NCBI GenBank assembly: GCA_949373165.1
Contig: CASICO010000004.1
Location: forward strand, 1-64,000
DNA from: an uncultured Flavobacteriales bacterium
Lineage (GTDB): Bacteria > Bacteroidota > Bacteroidia > Flavobacteriales_D > Sanyastnellaceae
Direction of reading: 5' to 3'
Length of the DNA: 64,000 nucleotides
The translations under genes were made by a program, and so were the position numbers. Below are positions 55,958-64,000 of this stretch, piece by piece; the stretch's first letter is position 1, and each line of letters opens with the position of its first letter. The notes below the pieces were generated by a model. That model worked only from the letters and a program-made list of their open reading frames with translations. It was not told the origin of the DNA and made no database searches.

Positions 55958-56112
55958 GGCACTGGGGCGTTGGGGTTCGACTTGGACGTGCGACGACACC
56001 GCTCACTGCAATATTTCACTTCGTCCCAGCAACGCGCCCATTTCTTGCGCCAATCAAAAGGAAGCCCGCAATGGACACACTCCTTCGATGGCAAGTTGGG
56101 TTTTGCGTGCAT
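55954..56112 (-). CDS. DUF2256 small zinc-ribbon-like protein
   Basis: 52 residues starting [19 protein letters not shown]. The family pattern K-C-x2-C-G-x-PF-x-WRKKWA and [10 protein letters not shown] is clear; Cys12, Cys15, Cys35 and Cys39 give two CxxC-type pairs that could bind zinc. Its stop overlaps the photolyase start by ATGA, so translation is coupled. In Bacteroidota and other bacteria DUF2256 genes usually sit beside cryptochrome/photolyase genes; the function is unknown. Confidence 0.9.
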   Translation of the reverse strand: MHAKPNLPSKECVHCGLPFDWRKKWARCWDEVKYCSERCRRTSKSNPNAPVP

Positions 56113-56187
56113 GGGATAACAACAGGCCGTGTCGGCCTCGGTTCACCACTTCATGCCCCTATTTTGTCAGGAGTAAATCACACCTTC

Positions 56188-56706
56188 ATGTTCAACAACC
56201 GCATTGGTTTCGGGCCTCGCTTTTGGGCTGCCTTGATCGACTTCATTCTCCCGGCTTTGATTTCCTTGCCACTCATTTTTCTCGGGGTTACAGCAGGACT
56301 TTCCGCAACGCTGGGGATAGAGGGCATGATGGAAGGCCTTGATTTCGGGGATTCCGCCCTTCTTGGCGGCATGATTGGCCTCATCGCCTCCCTGCTTGTG
56401 ATGGCCGTCATCAGCATGTTATACAGCCTCATTGAAGCCGCTACCGGCGCCTCTCCAGGCAAGCGAATGATGGGCTTAAAAATTGCCCATGCCGATGGTA
56501 CGGCAGGAGACGTGCAGTTTTACTTGCTTCGTTGGGGCATCAAAAACAGTGGGAACCTCCTCAGCTTCGTCCTACCCGGCCCGTCATCCGTGGTGAGTCT
56601 GGTCTTTTTCCTAGGGTGCTTTGCGGCGCTTGACGAGAAGAAACTCGCCCTTCACGACATGATCATCAAATCGGCCGTGTTCAAGAAAGGCGACATCGTC
56701 GGCTAA
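56188..56706 (+). CDS. RDD family membrane protein
   Basis: 172 residues from MFNNRIGFGPRFWAALIDFI. The Arg-Asp pair in the first helix (RFWAALIDF), the ASPGKRMMGLKI motif after the second helix pair, and about four hydrophobic segments define an RDD protein. Some RDD proteins have been linked to ion exchange, but most have no known role. Lies opposite in strand to the flanking genes, splitting the two photolyase operons. Confidence 0.8.
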   Translation: MFNNRIGFGPRFWAALIDFILPALISLPLIFLGVTAGLSATLGIEGMMEGLDFGDSALLGGMIGLIASLLVMAVISMLYSLIEAATGASPGKRMMGLKIAHADGTAGDVQFYLLRWGIKNSGNLLSFVLPGPSSVVSLVFFLGCFAALDEKKLALHDMIIKSAVFKKGDIVG

Positions 56707-56733
56707 CACCAACCGCTCGACCCCCAGCGTCAA

Positions 56734-57489
56734 TCAGCGCTTGGGCTGAACCCGCCAACTGAAGCCCACAGCCGTGTAATTCATGCTGTGATTCAGCCCT
56801 GTGCCGTAGCTCAGGTCCCACTGCCATGTATCGCTGGTTTGAAACGTGAGTCCTGCATCTAGGCTTGCCCAGTGGTTCTCGCGCGCCAAGTCATATCGGC
56901 CATAGGGCTCGATGTACAAACCCAACCGGTCGTCGATCCGGCGACCAACAGCCAAAGCATAGGTTCCAATCGAACTCCCCCGAAGCAAATCCACGCCCAG
57001 GTTGTAGCCCAACGACCAATCCGCCCCCACGCCATGGCTCACGCAGAGCGAATTGACCATGCCCCAGTCCCCTCGAAACCCCTCGTCCCCTGATGGGACC
57101 ACGACATGGCCGAGGTAGGCCAATTGCGTTTTCTTCCCTTCGCGTTGAAACAGCATCAGTTTGGCACCCAATTCAACATCGCGAACGCCCTGCGCCAACA
57201 CATCGATGTCGCCCCAAGCCCGTTGATCAATTCGACTGATCTGATGCTCAACACGGAGCTCAACACGCTCCGACAAGCCCACACGAAACAACGAGTTGGG
57301 CATTTCGAAAGTCCGGGTATCCCCTCCAAAACCCGGCGTCCACATGCTGGAGAAACCGCATTCCCATTGAAAAGATCCCGCTGGCACCACCGAGGAACCT
57401 TGGGCTTGGGAAGGCCGATCGGTCTCTAAGGCCTGTGCCCAAAGCCCAGAAGAAAGAGAAAAAAGGACAAGGAATGCCACCGTGCGCAT
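56734..57489 (-). CDS. Outer-membrane transporter-like protein (Phenol_MetA_deg type)
   Basis: 251 residues from MRTVAFLVLFSLSSGLWAQ, a signal peptide. The start of the mature protein ALETDRPSQAQGSSVVPAGS is characteristic of the MetA-pathway outer-membrane family (ETDRPD...VP.G..Q.E). The remainder is amphipathic strands, ending AVGFSWRVQPKR. It probably forms a 10-12-strand barrel; no substrate is known for most members. A TACCTTGA box ends 4 nt before its ATG, so it may be transcribed alone although it is codirectional with the hydrolase gene 48 bp upstream. Confidence 0.75.
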   Translation of the reverse strand: MRTVAFLVLFSLSSGLWAQALETDRPSQAQGSSVVPAGSFQWECGFSSMWTPGFGGDTRTFEMPNSLFRVGLSERVELRVEHQISRIDQRAWGDIDVLAQGVRDVELGAKLMLFQREGKKTQLAYLGHVVVPSGDEGFRGDWGMVNSLCVSHGVGADWSLGYNLGVDLLRGSSIGTYALAVGRRIDDRLGLYIEPYGRYDLARENHWASLDAGLTFQTSDTWQWDLSYGTGLNHSMNYTAVGFSWRVQPKR

Positions 57490-57493
57490 GACC

Positions 57494-57501
57494 TCAAGGT
57501 A
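57494..57501 (-). promoter_or_regulatory. -7-like box TACCTTGA abutting the 57489 start
   Basis: Two mismatches to TAnnTTTG on the minus strand, 4 nt before the ATG. Confidence 0.3.
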
Positions 57502-57536
57502 AACCGCACTCAAACCAGTTTCGGCCCGAAAAGGTG

Positions 57537-58496
57537 TTAACCCTTGAGCGCCTTCAATTCTGCCCAAGTCGATGGGACTGGAGTGGCTTGGACCCTCAAT
57601 GGGATTTCCTTGCCCGAAAGGAACTTCAACACAAGTTCATTGAACAGCTCTGGCGCTTCGATCGAACACACATGGCCGCAGTTTTCAATCACAGTGAGAC
57701 GCATGTTCTTCTGGGTCTCGGCAAATTTCTCTGCCGCACCAAAGAAGATGTGGTCCTGTGATCCCATCACAACCAAACCGTGCTTGTCCACTTTCCTGTT
57801 CACGTAAGCCTTGATCAGCTGAAAGAACGGCTTGTAAAGCTCCACCCACTTGAGGTATTCACCTGGGGTCAACCTCTGGCTCTGTCGGCGAAATATCCAA
57901 CGGCTCATGCGGTGGTTTCGACGCGGAAGGACGATGTAACTGAACAACCAATAAATCGCTTGGTACGGCAATATGTAATTGAGCAACTTGCCACTGTGTA
58001 CGAAAAGGTGCATGAGCCGAGACCCATCAAAAATGGCGCCGGCCATGACCATTCGGTCGATGAGCTCCGGACGCTCGATGTCCAATTTCTGGAGAATCAC
58101 ACTGCCAATGCTCAGAGACACAAAGTGCGCCTTCACGATGCCCAGATGGTCAATCACGGCCAGAATGTCTTCGCCCACAATGTCAAAGTCGTACTCCGGA
58201 AATTCAGGAAGGATGTCCTTGCTGTAACCGTGGTCCCGCAAATCAATCAGCAGCAATCGATAATGGGGCCGAAAGGCTTCAATTTGGTACTTCCATGTCC
58301 GAATGCTTCCGCCTGCCCCATGCACAAACACCAACCAAGGCGCATCCACTGGCGCGTTTGCCACCACTTCGTGGTAGAGCAAAGTGCGGCCATCGGCGTT
58401 GAGCAACTCGGGACGTTCTTCTTTCATCTTCTGCGAAGGTCGGTCACTTCCATTTGGTTTCCACTCAATCCATGGTCCTGGCCCCGGAAACCACAT
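57537..58496 (-). CDS. Alpha/beta hydrolase
   Basis: 319 residues from ATG 58496 ([16 protein letters not shown]), overlapping the photolyase gene by 32 bp; ATG 58427 ([13 protein letters not shown]) is a non-overlapping alternative. Alpha/beta hydrolase fold: oxyanion region [20 protein letters not shown], nucleophile in VSLSIGSV (SxSxG instead of the usual GxSxG), acid in GSQDHIFFG, and His in [13 protein letters not shown] cap helix region lies at about 170-240. Substrate unknown. Last gene of the Lacal_2735-SDR-flavin reductase-photolyase group. Confidence 0.85.
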   Translation of the reverse strand: MWFPGPGPWIEWKPNGSDRPSQKMKEERPELLNADGRTLLYHEVVANAPVDAPWLVFVHGAGGSIRTWKYQIEAFRPHYRLLLIDLRDHGYSKDILPEFPEYDFDIVGEDILAVIDHLGIVKAHFVSLSIGSVILQKLDIERPELIDRMVMAGAIFDGSRLMHLFVHSGKLLNYILPYQAIYWLFSYIVLPRRNHRMSRWIFRRQSQRLTPGEYLKWVELYKPFFQLIKAYVNRKVDKHGLVVMGSQDHIFFGAAEKFAETQKNMRLTVIENCGHVCSIEAPELFNELVLKFLSGKEIPLRVQATPVPSTWAELKALKG

Positions 58497-59982
58497 GTCG
58501 GCGGAGAATTCGCGCGCCCTCCTTTCGAACTTCTGGGTGCTTTCGATGTGCCCACAAGCGCTCTCTGGCCGCACGTGAGGCACGTTCCAAAGACACGACA
58601 GGCATGGGGTATTGCTCGCCCAATCGGAAACCCAGCAACTCGGACTCTATGGGTGGCATGGTCCAAGGAGAAAAAATGTAGGGGACGGGAACGTTCGCCA
58701 ATTCAGGCACCCATTTCCGAATGAAGTCTCCGTTCGGGTCATGGTCCTCCGCTTGTTTTACCGGATTGTAAATGCGCACGGTGTTGATGCCCGTCACCCC
58801 AGCCTGCATTTGAAATTGAGGATAATGAATACCCGGCTCAAAGTCCAGGAATTGCTGGGCCAAATGGTGCACTCCCGCCTGCCATGGCTGCCACAAATGA
58901 TGGGTCAAAAAACTCACGAGCATGGCCCTCATTCTGAAGTTGAGATACCCTGTTTCTGTTACACTTCTCATGCAGGCATCCACCAATGGGAAACCGGTGC
59001 GCCCCTCGGCCCAGGCCGCAATCAAATCTTGATCCACTGGCTTTTCAAGTAAATCGTGGCCTCGGTTCACATTGTCAAACTCCATGCGATCCTCCATTTC
59101 AAACTTTTGAATGAAATGACAATGCCAACGCAATCGGCTGTCGAATGCAGAAAAATTCCGGGCCTGCCCAGTGGGCGCATCTCCCCCATTGGCACGGGCA
59201 GAACGTTGGCGCTGATGCACCTGACGAATGCTCAAATTCCCCCAAGCCAGGTGGGCACTCAACCTGCTGCAGCCCTCCCGGCTGCCTTGCGGCTTGGAAA
59301 TGGTCTGTGCGTATTTGCGAATGCGCCGCGTCACAAAACTGTCGAGGTAAGCGTGGGCCATCCGTTCACCTCCAGGCTGAAATCGCTCGGGATTCTCTCC
59401 GGGAACAGGCAAGTTCCGCCAGGCCATCGGCCATGCCAATGCATCAGGTTTGAGGGGCTCAAAACGAGACCAATCGGGGTGATCCTGGGGAGCCGACATG
59501 TGGGCAAACCATCCTTCTCTCCAACCCGTCCGATCCCTGCGGCCTCGGCCAACGCCGTCCCGTTGGTGCTCAAACCACGGAACCCCAGCCTCTTTCAAAT
59601 TTTGGGCCATGGCCAAATCTCGAGCGTAGGTGTGCTTTAGCCCTGACTCCCGATAACTGTGTACGCCCAGAACATTAAAACGGGCCAGAAGATGAGCCAT
59701 GACGTCCACCGCATCGGCATGCATCGGCGTGGTGGCCACCCCCATGGGAATGGATCCTTCATCGGACCAAGTGCGCAGTTGTACGTCCATGTCCTTGAGG
59801 CCCTGTTGAACAAAAGCCACATGCCGGTCAGACGTCGATGGATGCGCCAAGTCCAATGGCTCAAAACAATACAGCAACAAATGAGGCCCACCCATGCGCA
59901 TGGCCTCCATGGCCGGGGCATGGTCACGCAAGCGCAAATCGCGCTTCAACCAAATCACACGCAAAGAAGGGCGGTCAGCCAT
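58465..59982 (-). CDS. Deoxyribodipyrimidine photolyase / cryptochrome (FAD-binding 7 family)
   Basis: 505 residues. N-terminal antenna domain [20 protein letters not shown]; catalytic domain with [60 protein letters not shown] and [20 protein letters not shown]. The WxxGxTGxPxxDAxMR FAD/DNA motif and the asparagine in the FxxRMRxMxxSFL region fit a light-driven repair enzyme of the class I-like group common in Bacteroidota; cryptochrome signalling is possible. Starts 3 nt after the flavin-reductase stop. Confidence 0.88.
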   Translation of the reverse strand: MADRPSLRVIWLKRDLRLRDHAPAMEAMRMGGPHLLLYCFEPLDLAHPSTSDRHVAFVQQGLKDMDVQLRTWSDEGSIPMGVATTPMHADAVDVMAHLLARFNVLGVHSYRESGLKHTYARDLAMAQNLKEAGVPWFEHQRDGVGRGRRDRTGWREGWFAHMSAPQDHPDWSRFEPLKPDALAWPMAWRNLPVPGENPERFQPGGERMAHAYLDSFVTRRIRKYAQTISKPQGSREGCSRLSAHLAWGNLSIRQVHQRQRSARANGGDAPTGQARNFSAFDSRLRWHCHFIQKFEMEDRMEFDNVNRGHDLLEKPVDQDLIAAWAEGRTGFPLVDACMRSVTETGYLNFRMRAMLVSFLTHHLWQPWQAGVHHLAQQFLDFEPGIHYPQFQMQAGVTGINTVRIYNPVKQAEDHDPNGDFIRKWVPELANVPVPYIFSPWTMPPIESELLGFRLGEQYPMPVVSLERASRAARERLWAHRKHPEVRKEGARILRRHVVSGARTMD

Positions 59983-59985
59983 GGT

Positions 59986-60669
59986 TTAGTCCCAACCAAC
60001 GTTGAAGTCCTCCTGGACCTCCAATGCCTTTCCCACTTTGGCGTAACTCAACCGCGACAATCGTGCCGCTGTGTGGTAGGCATCCAAACCTCCAATGCAA
60101 ACCGTCTCTGTCGACGCCAAGTCCAAAAACCCATCCTTGGATTGTGACGAGGCATCAAAATCAACCCACTCAACAGTCCCAATCACAAAACGACACCCAT
60201 TGGGCAGCAACAGGTCTTCACTCACAGACAAGCCCATCCGAACAGGAGACTCTGCCAAAGCCGGCGCTTGGAAACGCTCCCCCGCAGCATCCATGTGCCA
60301 ATGCGGCGTCAATCCAACGGCCTCAAATTCCGACACCGATGCCTCAAAACGGGCACTGGTTTGGTGGGCCTGCTTGTAAAAACCGGCAGAAATGTGACTC
60401 AACGTAAAACGGCCGTTTGCAGCCAGGTTGTGGTAGTTGTGCGAATCGGCTCCTGGAGGGCGAAACACCACCCCCATCAAAGCTGGGTTTGACCCCAGGT
60501 GAACCACACTGGACACGATACAGCATGCCTCCCGCCCATCCTCGCTTGCAGTCCCCACCACATTGGCTGATTTAAAGCCGCTCAGGGAATTGACGAGCAT
60601 GGCACGAAACCGCTGCGGCAAGGCGGCCAAATCCGCCCGATCCAAAACTTCACGATTGGGCGTGCTCAT
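59986..60669 (-). CDS. Flavin reductase-like split-barrel protein
   Basis: 227 residues. FMN-binding split-barrel of the flavin reductase-like family: LSGFKSANVVGTASEDGREA, SNPALMGVVFRPPGADSHNY, then GRFTLSHISAGFYKQAHQTS. The ligand is probably FMN. Its ATG overlaps the SDR stop (ATGA) and it ends 3 nt before the photolyase start. In this setting it could supply or handle reduced flavin for the FAD photoenzymes (inference); direct catalysis is unproven. Confidence 0.75.
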   Translation of the reverse strand: MSTPNREVLDRADLAALPQRFRAMLVNSLSGFKSANVVGTASEDGREACCIVSSVVHLGSNPALMGVVFRPPGADSHNYHNLAANGRFTLSHISAGFYKQAHQTSARFEASVSEFEAVGLTPHWHMDAAGERFQAPALAESPVRMGLSVSEDLLLPNGCRFVIGTVEWVDFDASSQSKDGFLDLASTETVCIGGLDAYHTAARLSRLSYAKVGKALEVQEDFNVGWD

Positions 60670-61373
60670 CGAACCGCACTCAATCCGTTGTCTACCTGCA
60701 TGATCTGACCCGTAATGGCCGCAGCGTCCGTAGACAACAAGAACGCAGCCATGGCCGCTACATCATCCGCAGAAGCCACCCGCTTCAAAGGATGGCGTTC
60801 TGCACTCGCCTCACGCTTGGCTTCATTCGACAACAGTCCAGCTGCCAAGGGCGTGTCGGTGAGAGAAGGCGCAATGGCGTTCACGCGAATGTCTGGCGCA
60901 AACTCCGCGGACATGGTCCGAACCAAGCCCTCTACAGCTCCTTTGGCTGCAGCAATGGAGGCGTGAAAACCCATCCCTGTTTGCACGGCCACTGTACTGA
61001 ACCCCAACACGGAAGGCGACCCTCCATCTGAAGCCGCCGCCGCCGATTTGAGCAACTTCAAGTTGGCCTGCACCGATTGTAGAAAGCCGAGGGCATTGAC
61101 CTTAAAGTCCTCCATGACCTGCTCTGGCTTCACACCCCTAACCGGCTTCAAGCCAATGGTTCCGGGACAGTAAACCAAGCCGTCGAGCCGGTCCGTAAAA
61201 GAGGACAAGTCACATGGGTGCGCCACCGCATCAAAAACAAGGCCTGTGTAATTGCCCTCCGCCTGAGCACCGGTACGAGACACGCCAATCACCTGATCCC
61301 CCCTCTCCAACAACCGCTGTCTCAAGGCCAAACCAATGCCCTTGCTGTCCCCAATCACCGCAATGGTTCTCAT
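60666..61373 (-). CDS. Atypical SDR-fold protein lacking the catalytic Tyr
   Basis: 235 residues with a Rossmann fold: GDSKGIGLA (Gly8, Gly12, Gly14) for the nucleotide, C-terminal LTDTPLAAGLLS and ITGQIMQVDNGLSAV as in SDRs. The catalytic YxxxK is not kept: Lys144 is present but the Tyr position is Ile140 (HASIAAAKGAVEG). The NNAG motif is replaced by YCPGTIG. The FHASIAAAKGAVEGL pattern is well formed, so this looks like a conserved subfamily rather than decay. It may bind NAD(P) without classical SDR chemistry. Overlaps the genes on both sides by 4 bp. Confidence 0.8.
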   Translation of the reverse strand: MRTIAVIGDSKGIGLALRQRLLERGDQVIGVSRTGAQAEGNYTGLVFDAVAHPCDLSSFTDRLDGLVYCPGTIGLKPVRGVKPEQVMEDFKVNALGFLQSVQANLKLLKSAAAASDGGSPSVLGFSTVAVQTGMGFHASIAAAKGAVEGLVRTMSAEFAPDIRVNAIAPSLTDTPLAAGLLSNEAKREASAERHPLKRVASADDVAAMAAFLLSTDAAAITGQIMQVDNGLSAVR

Positions 61374-61543
61374 GACGGTGGGTTTTGAAGGGCCATCAAC
61401 TTCGATTCCACTTCGGCCGCCTTGGCCGTCATCTCATCGCTCTTTGACCGGTCCACCGTACTGAGGCGATGGGCTTCTGACAACAACCGGGCGTGCTCCT
61501 TGCGAAGCTTCTCCACCGGATCTTTTTTGAACATTCCAAACAT
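61370..61543 (-). CDS. Lacal_2735 family small protein
   Basis: 57 residues, MFGMFKKDPVEKLRKEHARL then LSEAHRLSTVDRSKSDEMTA. It matches the Flavobacteriia-specific family: MFGxFKK start, a charged helix, and the A(H/F)(R/K)LSTxxRxxSD motif. Predicted to form one or two cytoplasmic helices; function unknown. First gene of the operon; its stop overlaps the SDR start (ATGA). The sequence TTGTTTGCTC precedes its ATG. Confidence 0.85.
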   Translation of the reverse strand: MFGMFKKDPVEKLRKEHARLLSEAHRLSTVDRSKSDEMTAKAAEVESKLMALQNPPS

Positions 61544-61586
61544 GAGCAAACAACAACCCCGCCCCGTTCAAGTTCCCACAAAAAGA

Positions 61587-61614
61587 AAGCCGCCCCGGAA
61601 CTCCGAGGCGGCTT
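61587..61614 (-). terminator. Intrinsic terminator of the DUF1573 gene
   Basis: Stem AAGCCGCC (61587-61594) with GGCGGCTT (61607-61614) and an inner CGG/CCG pair. Read on the minus strand it is followed by TTCTTTT, and it lies 32 bp past the DUF1573 stop. Confidence 0.75.
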
Positions 61615-61645
61615 GCCAATTCAAAGGGCGCAACGCGCCGGATTC

Positions 61646-62089
61646 TTATTGCTTGTTGGTGGGACCAGCAGCATTCTTAACTGGCGCTCCAACTTGCTGA
61701 GCGACAGCTTCAATTTTTCCTTTAATGCGGATGACCTTGGTCGGCTCATTGGACGCATTGGATGTGATGGTCACGCTCTTGTTGATTGGACCCACACGCT
61801 TGGTGTCGTACTTCACCTTGATGGAACTTGTTGCTCCAGGCATGATTGGATCCTTATCGCACTGAGGCACTGTGCATCCACAGGATCCTTTGCAACGAGA
61901 AATGATGAGGGGCTCTGTGCCGTCATTGGTGACTGTAAAAACACAGTTTCCGTCACCACCTTGGTCCATGGTTCCGTAATCGTGTACCTCCTTATCGAGG
62001 CTGAGAACTGGGCCATTGACCACTTCTTGTGCAGAAATGAGGGCGAAACCACCGAAGAGAACGGCGAGGGTAAAAAGGACCTTTTTCAT
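61646..62089 (-). CDS. DUF1573 domain-containing exported protein
   Basis: 147 residues: signal peptide MKKVLFTLAVLFGGFALISA, then an immunoglobulin-like DUF1573 domain with HDYGTMDQGGDGNCVFTVTN, the conserved Cys cluster CKGSCGCTVPQC, and IKVKYDTKRVGPINKSVTIT. A hydrophilic Ala/Gly/Gln tail ends the protein. Periplasmic or surface protein widespread in Bacteroidota; function unknown. It has its own terminator and a TATCTTTC box at 62120-62127, so it is probably monocistronic. Divergent from valS. Confidence 0.88.
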   Translation of the reverse strand: MKKVLFTLAVLFGGFALISAQEVVNGPVLSLDKEVHDYGTMDQGGDGNCVFTVTNDGTEPLIISRCKGSCGCTVPQCDKDPIMPGATSSIKVKYDTKRVGPINKSVTITSNASNEPTKVIRIKGKIEAVAQQVGAPVKNAAGPTNKQ

Positions 62090-62119
62090 GATGTGAAAGG
62101 GGGTTGATTTTCTTGTCCT

Positions 62120-62127
62120 GAAAGATA
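62120..62127 (-). promoter_or_regulatory. -7-like box TATCTTTC of the DUF1573 gene
   Basis: One mismatch to TAnnTTTG on the minus strand, about 30 nt before the ATG at 62089. Confidence 0.4.
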
Positions 62128-62176
62128 AGGATGTCCTTTCCCTGCTTCGAAAGGGATTAACGCGGTTTTAACAGGC

Positions 62177-62184
62177 TAAATTTG
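62177..62184 (+). promoter_or_regulatory. valS -7 box TAAATTTG
   Basis: Exact TAnnTTTG match, 29 nt before the valS ATG. No clear -33 TTG is visible at the usual distance. Confidence 0.45.
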
Positions 62185-62213
62185 CAGCTGCATTCGAATC
62201 CTAAGCCCGCGTC

Positions 62214-64000
62214 ATGGCCCAAGACATCCCCTCCCATTACGACCCGACCACTGTTGAGGACCGCTGGACCCAAACCTGGGAAGAAGCCAAAGCCTTCCGC
62301 AGTGTCCCAGACGATCGGGAACCTTACACGATTGTCATCCCTCCCCCCAATGTGACCGGCGTATTGCACATGGGTCACATGCTGAACAACACGATTCAGG
62401 ACGTTTTGGTGCGCCGAGCGCGCATGCAAGGGAAAAATGCCTGTTGGGTGCCTGGAACCGACCACGCTTCCATTGCCACGGAAGCCAAAGTCGTCCACAG
62501 GCTGCGAGAACAAGGCATCAAGAAGTCAGACCTCAGCCGCGATGCTTTCCTAGAGCATGCGTGGGACTGGACACGGGAGCACGGAGGGATCATCCTGAAG
62601 CAATTGCGTAAACTGGGAGCCAGTTGTGATTGGGAACGAACCAACTTTACCCTCGACCCACACTACAGCAAAAGTGTCATCGACACCTTTCTTGACCTGC
62701 ACGCAAAAGGCCACATTTATCGTGGTCTGCGCATGGTCAATTGGGATCCTCAAGCCCTCACCGCAGTGAGCGATGAAGAGGTCCTGCACACAGAGGAACA
62801 ATCCCAGCTTCACCATGTGAGGTACCAAATAGAAGGCAGCCAGGAATGGCTCACCATTGCCACAACCCGTCCGGAGACCATCCTCGCAGACGCGGCCATT
62901 TGCGTCCATCCTGAAGACGAACGCTACACCCACCTTCACGGCAAGCGCGCCATTGTCCCCCTCGCAGGGCGAAGCATCCCCATCATTCAAGACGACTACG
63001 TGGATCGGGAATTTGGAACCGGTTGCCTCAAGGTGACCCCTGCCCACGACCCCAACGACCACGAATTGGGACAAAAACATGGCCTCGAGGTCATCGACAT
63101 GCTCAACCCGAACGGCACTGTAAATGCTGTTGGAGGGGAATTTGAAGGGCAAGACCGGTTTGAAGCGCGCAAGACCTTCACTGCGGCCTTGAAGGCAGCA
63201 GGCCATTTGGTCAAAGTCGAGGACCACCCAAACAAGGTGGGCCGATCAGAGCGCACTGGCGCCATCATCGAACCCCGCTTGTCTATGCAATGGTTCGTGG
63301 CCATGGAAGAACTGGCAAAACCTGCCCTCGACCACGTGATGGACGACACCATTCAATTCCACCCGGCCAAGTTCAAGAACAGCTACCGGAACTGGATGGA
63401 GAACGTGAAGGACTGGTGCATTTCCCGTCAATTGTGGTGGGGACACCGGATTCCGGCATGGTACTATGAAGGCGAACCCACTTCTGCCGAAGCGAGGTTC
63501 GTGGTCGCTGCCGATGCAGAAACCGCTGCCAAAATGGCCACGGAAGCTGCGGGACGCTCCATCACACCATCGGACTTGCGCCAAGACGAAGACGTCTTGG
63601 ACACCTGGTTCAGCTCTTGGTTATGGCCGATCAGCGTGTTCGATGGCTTCTCCTCCAAAGAAGAGGTGGACTACTACTATCCCACCAATGACTTGGTGAC
63701 AGCACCGGAAATCATGTTCTTCTGGGTTGCCCGGATGATCATTGCTGGATACGAGTATCGTCAGGCACCGCCATTCAAGAATGTCTACTACACGGGCATT
63801 GTCCGGGACAAGCAAGGACGCAAGATGTCCAAGTCTTTGGGCAATTCACCCGATCCCATTGAACTGATGAAGCAATTCGGAGCCGACGGGGTTCGGGTGG
63901 GCATGCTTTTGACCTCTCCCGCCGGGAACGACTTGCCATTCGACGAATCTTTGTGCGAACAAGGCCGAAACTTCTCCAATAAAATTTGGAACGCCTTTCG
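62214..64000 (+). CDS. valS: Valyl-tRNA synthetase, 3'-truncated by the window end
   Basis: 595 codons visible of a protein usually near 870; the frame is open to the last base. Class Ia synthetase charging tRNA-Val. ATG 62214 gives [20 protein letters not shown], the normal N-terminus. The HIGH-type motif is HMGH at 52-55 in [15 protein letters not shown]. The editing (CP1) domain is at about 180-340 with [19 protein letters not shown]. The [16 protein letters not shown] segment follows, and the KMSKS loop starts at Lys537 ([14 protein letters not shown]). No odd residues seen. Confidence 0.97.
   Translation, partial: MAQDIPSHYDPTTVEDRWTQTWEEAKAFRSVPDDREPYTIVIPPPNVTGVLHMGHMLNNTIQDVLVRRARMQGKNACWVPGTDHASIATEAKVVHRLREQGIKKSDLSRDAFLEHAWDWTREHGGIILKQLRKLGASCDWERTNFTLDPHYSKSVIDTFLDLHAKGHIYRGLRMVNWDPQALTAVSDEEVLHTEEQSQLHHVRYQIEGSQEWLTIATTRPETILADAAICVHPEDERYTHLHGKRAIVPLAGRSIPIIQDDYVDREFGTGCLKVTPAHDPNDHELGQKHGLEVIDMLNPNGTVNAVGGEFEGQDRFEARKTFTAALKAAGHLVKVEDHPNKVGRSERTGAIIEPRLSMQWFVAMEELAKPALDHVMDDTIQFHPAKFKNSYRNWMENVKDWCISRQLWWGHRIPAWYYEGEPTSAEARFVVAADAETAAKMATEAAGRSITPSDLRQDEDVLDTWFSSWLWPISVFDGFSSKEEVDYYYPTNDLVTAPEIMFFWVARMIIAGYEYRQAPPFKNVYYTGIVRDKQGRKMSKSLGNSPDPIELMKQFGADGVRVGMLLTSPAGNDLPFDESLCEQGRNFSNKIWNAF

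Noticed and set aside
57780..58724. 314-codon plus-strand frame across the hydrolase and photolyase
   Set aside because: It crosses two well-supported minus-strand genes and has no recognisable domain.

Overview
The window looks like chromosomal DNA of a marine-type member of the Bacteroidota, most likely Flavobacteriales, with moderately high GC. The evidence is: a type IX secretion (T9SS) C-terminal sorting domain; several secreted proteins built from Cys-rich CTDxxACNYDPxA..DDGSC modules; a FISUMP domain; a Lacal_2735-type small protein; and upstream boxes matching the Bacteroidota -7 element TAnnTTTG. I see no tRNA, rRNA, CRISPR array, insertion sequence or prophage. The content is housekeeping genes interleaved with a large cell-surface block.

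Layout. 1-1471: 5'-truncated RecD/Pif1-like helicase. 1563-4602: one secreted LamG/RCC1/FISUMP protein whose frame is broken by many single-base insertions. 4674-5506: sterol-desaturase family gene with two more insertions. 5529-5741: small membrane protein. 5781-10409: twin-palindrome operator candidate, then a fully overlapping operon of porin, small PstS-like binding protein, hybrid histidine kinase and HPt protein, closed by a bidirectional terminator. 10430-12204: isocitrate dehydrogenase and nucleoside diphosphate kinase (minus strand). 12730-27840: a giant, about 5036-residue, T9SS-exported protein. 27909-32259: a second modular secreted protein with one frameshift. 32380-38105: rocD, a cystathionine beta-synthase-like gene, a LolE-like permease, namZ and a lipoprotein. 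38133-39989: a third Cys-rich secreted protein. 39997-44130: an overlapping minus-strand set of aconitase, two paralogous outer-membrane proteins and PdeM. 44189-52697: MacB-like permease, glycosyltransferase, TlpA-like lipoprotein, ppx-ppk and a peroxiredoxin. 52704-61543: three photolyase/cryptochrome genes in two minus-strand operons, with DUF2256, a flavin-reductase-like protein, an atypical SDR, an alpha/beta hydrolase and Lacal_2735. 61646-64000: DUF1573 protein and the 5' part of valS.

How the genes work together. The 5816-10380 operon reads as a self-contained envelope sensor: the porin admits a ligand, the periplasmic protein binds it, and the kinase-REC-HPt chain relays phosphate to a response regulator encoded elsewhere. 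The photolyase block combines light-driven DNA repair with flavin-related enzymes. The surface block (1563-4602, 12730-32259, 38133-39989) shares modules and probably supplies adhesive or matrix proteins.

Three cross-cutting observations stand out. Every frameshift I could resolve is a +1 insertion, which points to sequence error rather than gene decay. A TAnnTTTG-like box ends only 3-5 nt before the start codon of many genes, which predicts leaderless mRNAs. The SDR in the photolyase operon lacks the catalytic Tyr. All positions were read by eye; no database search was run.
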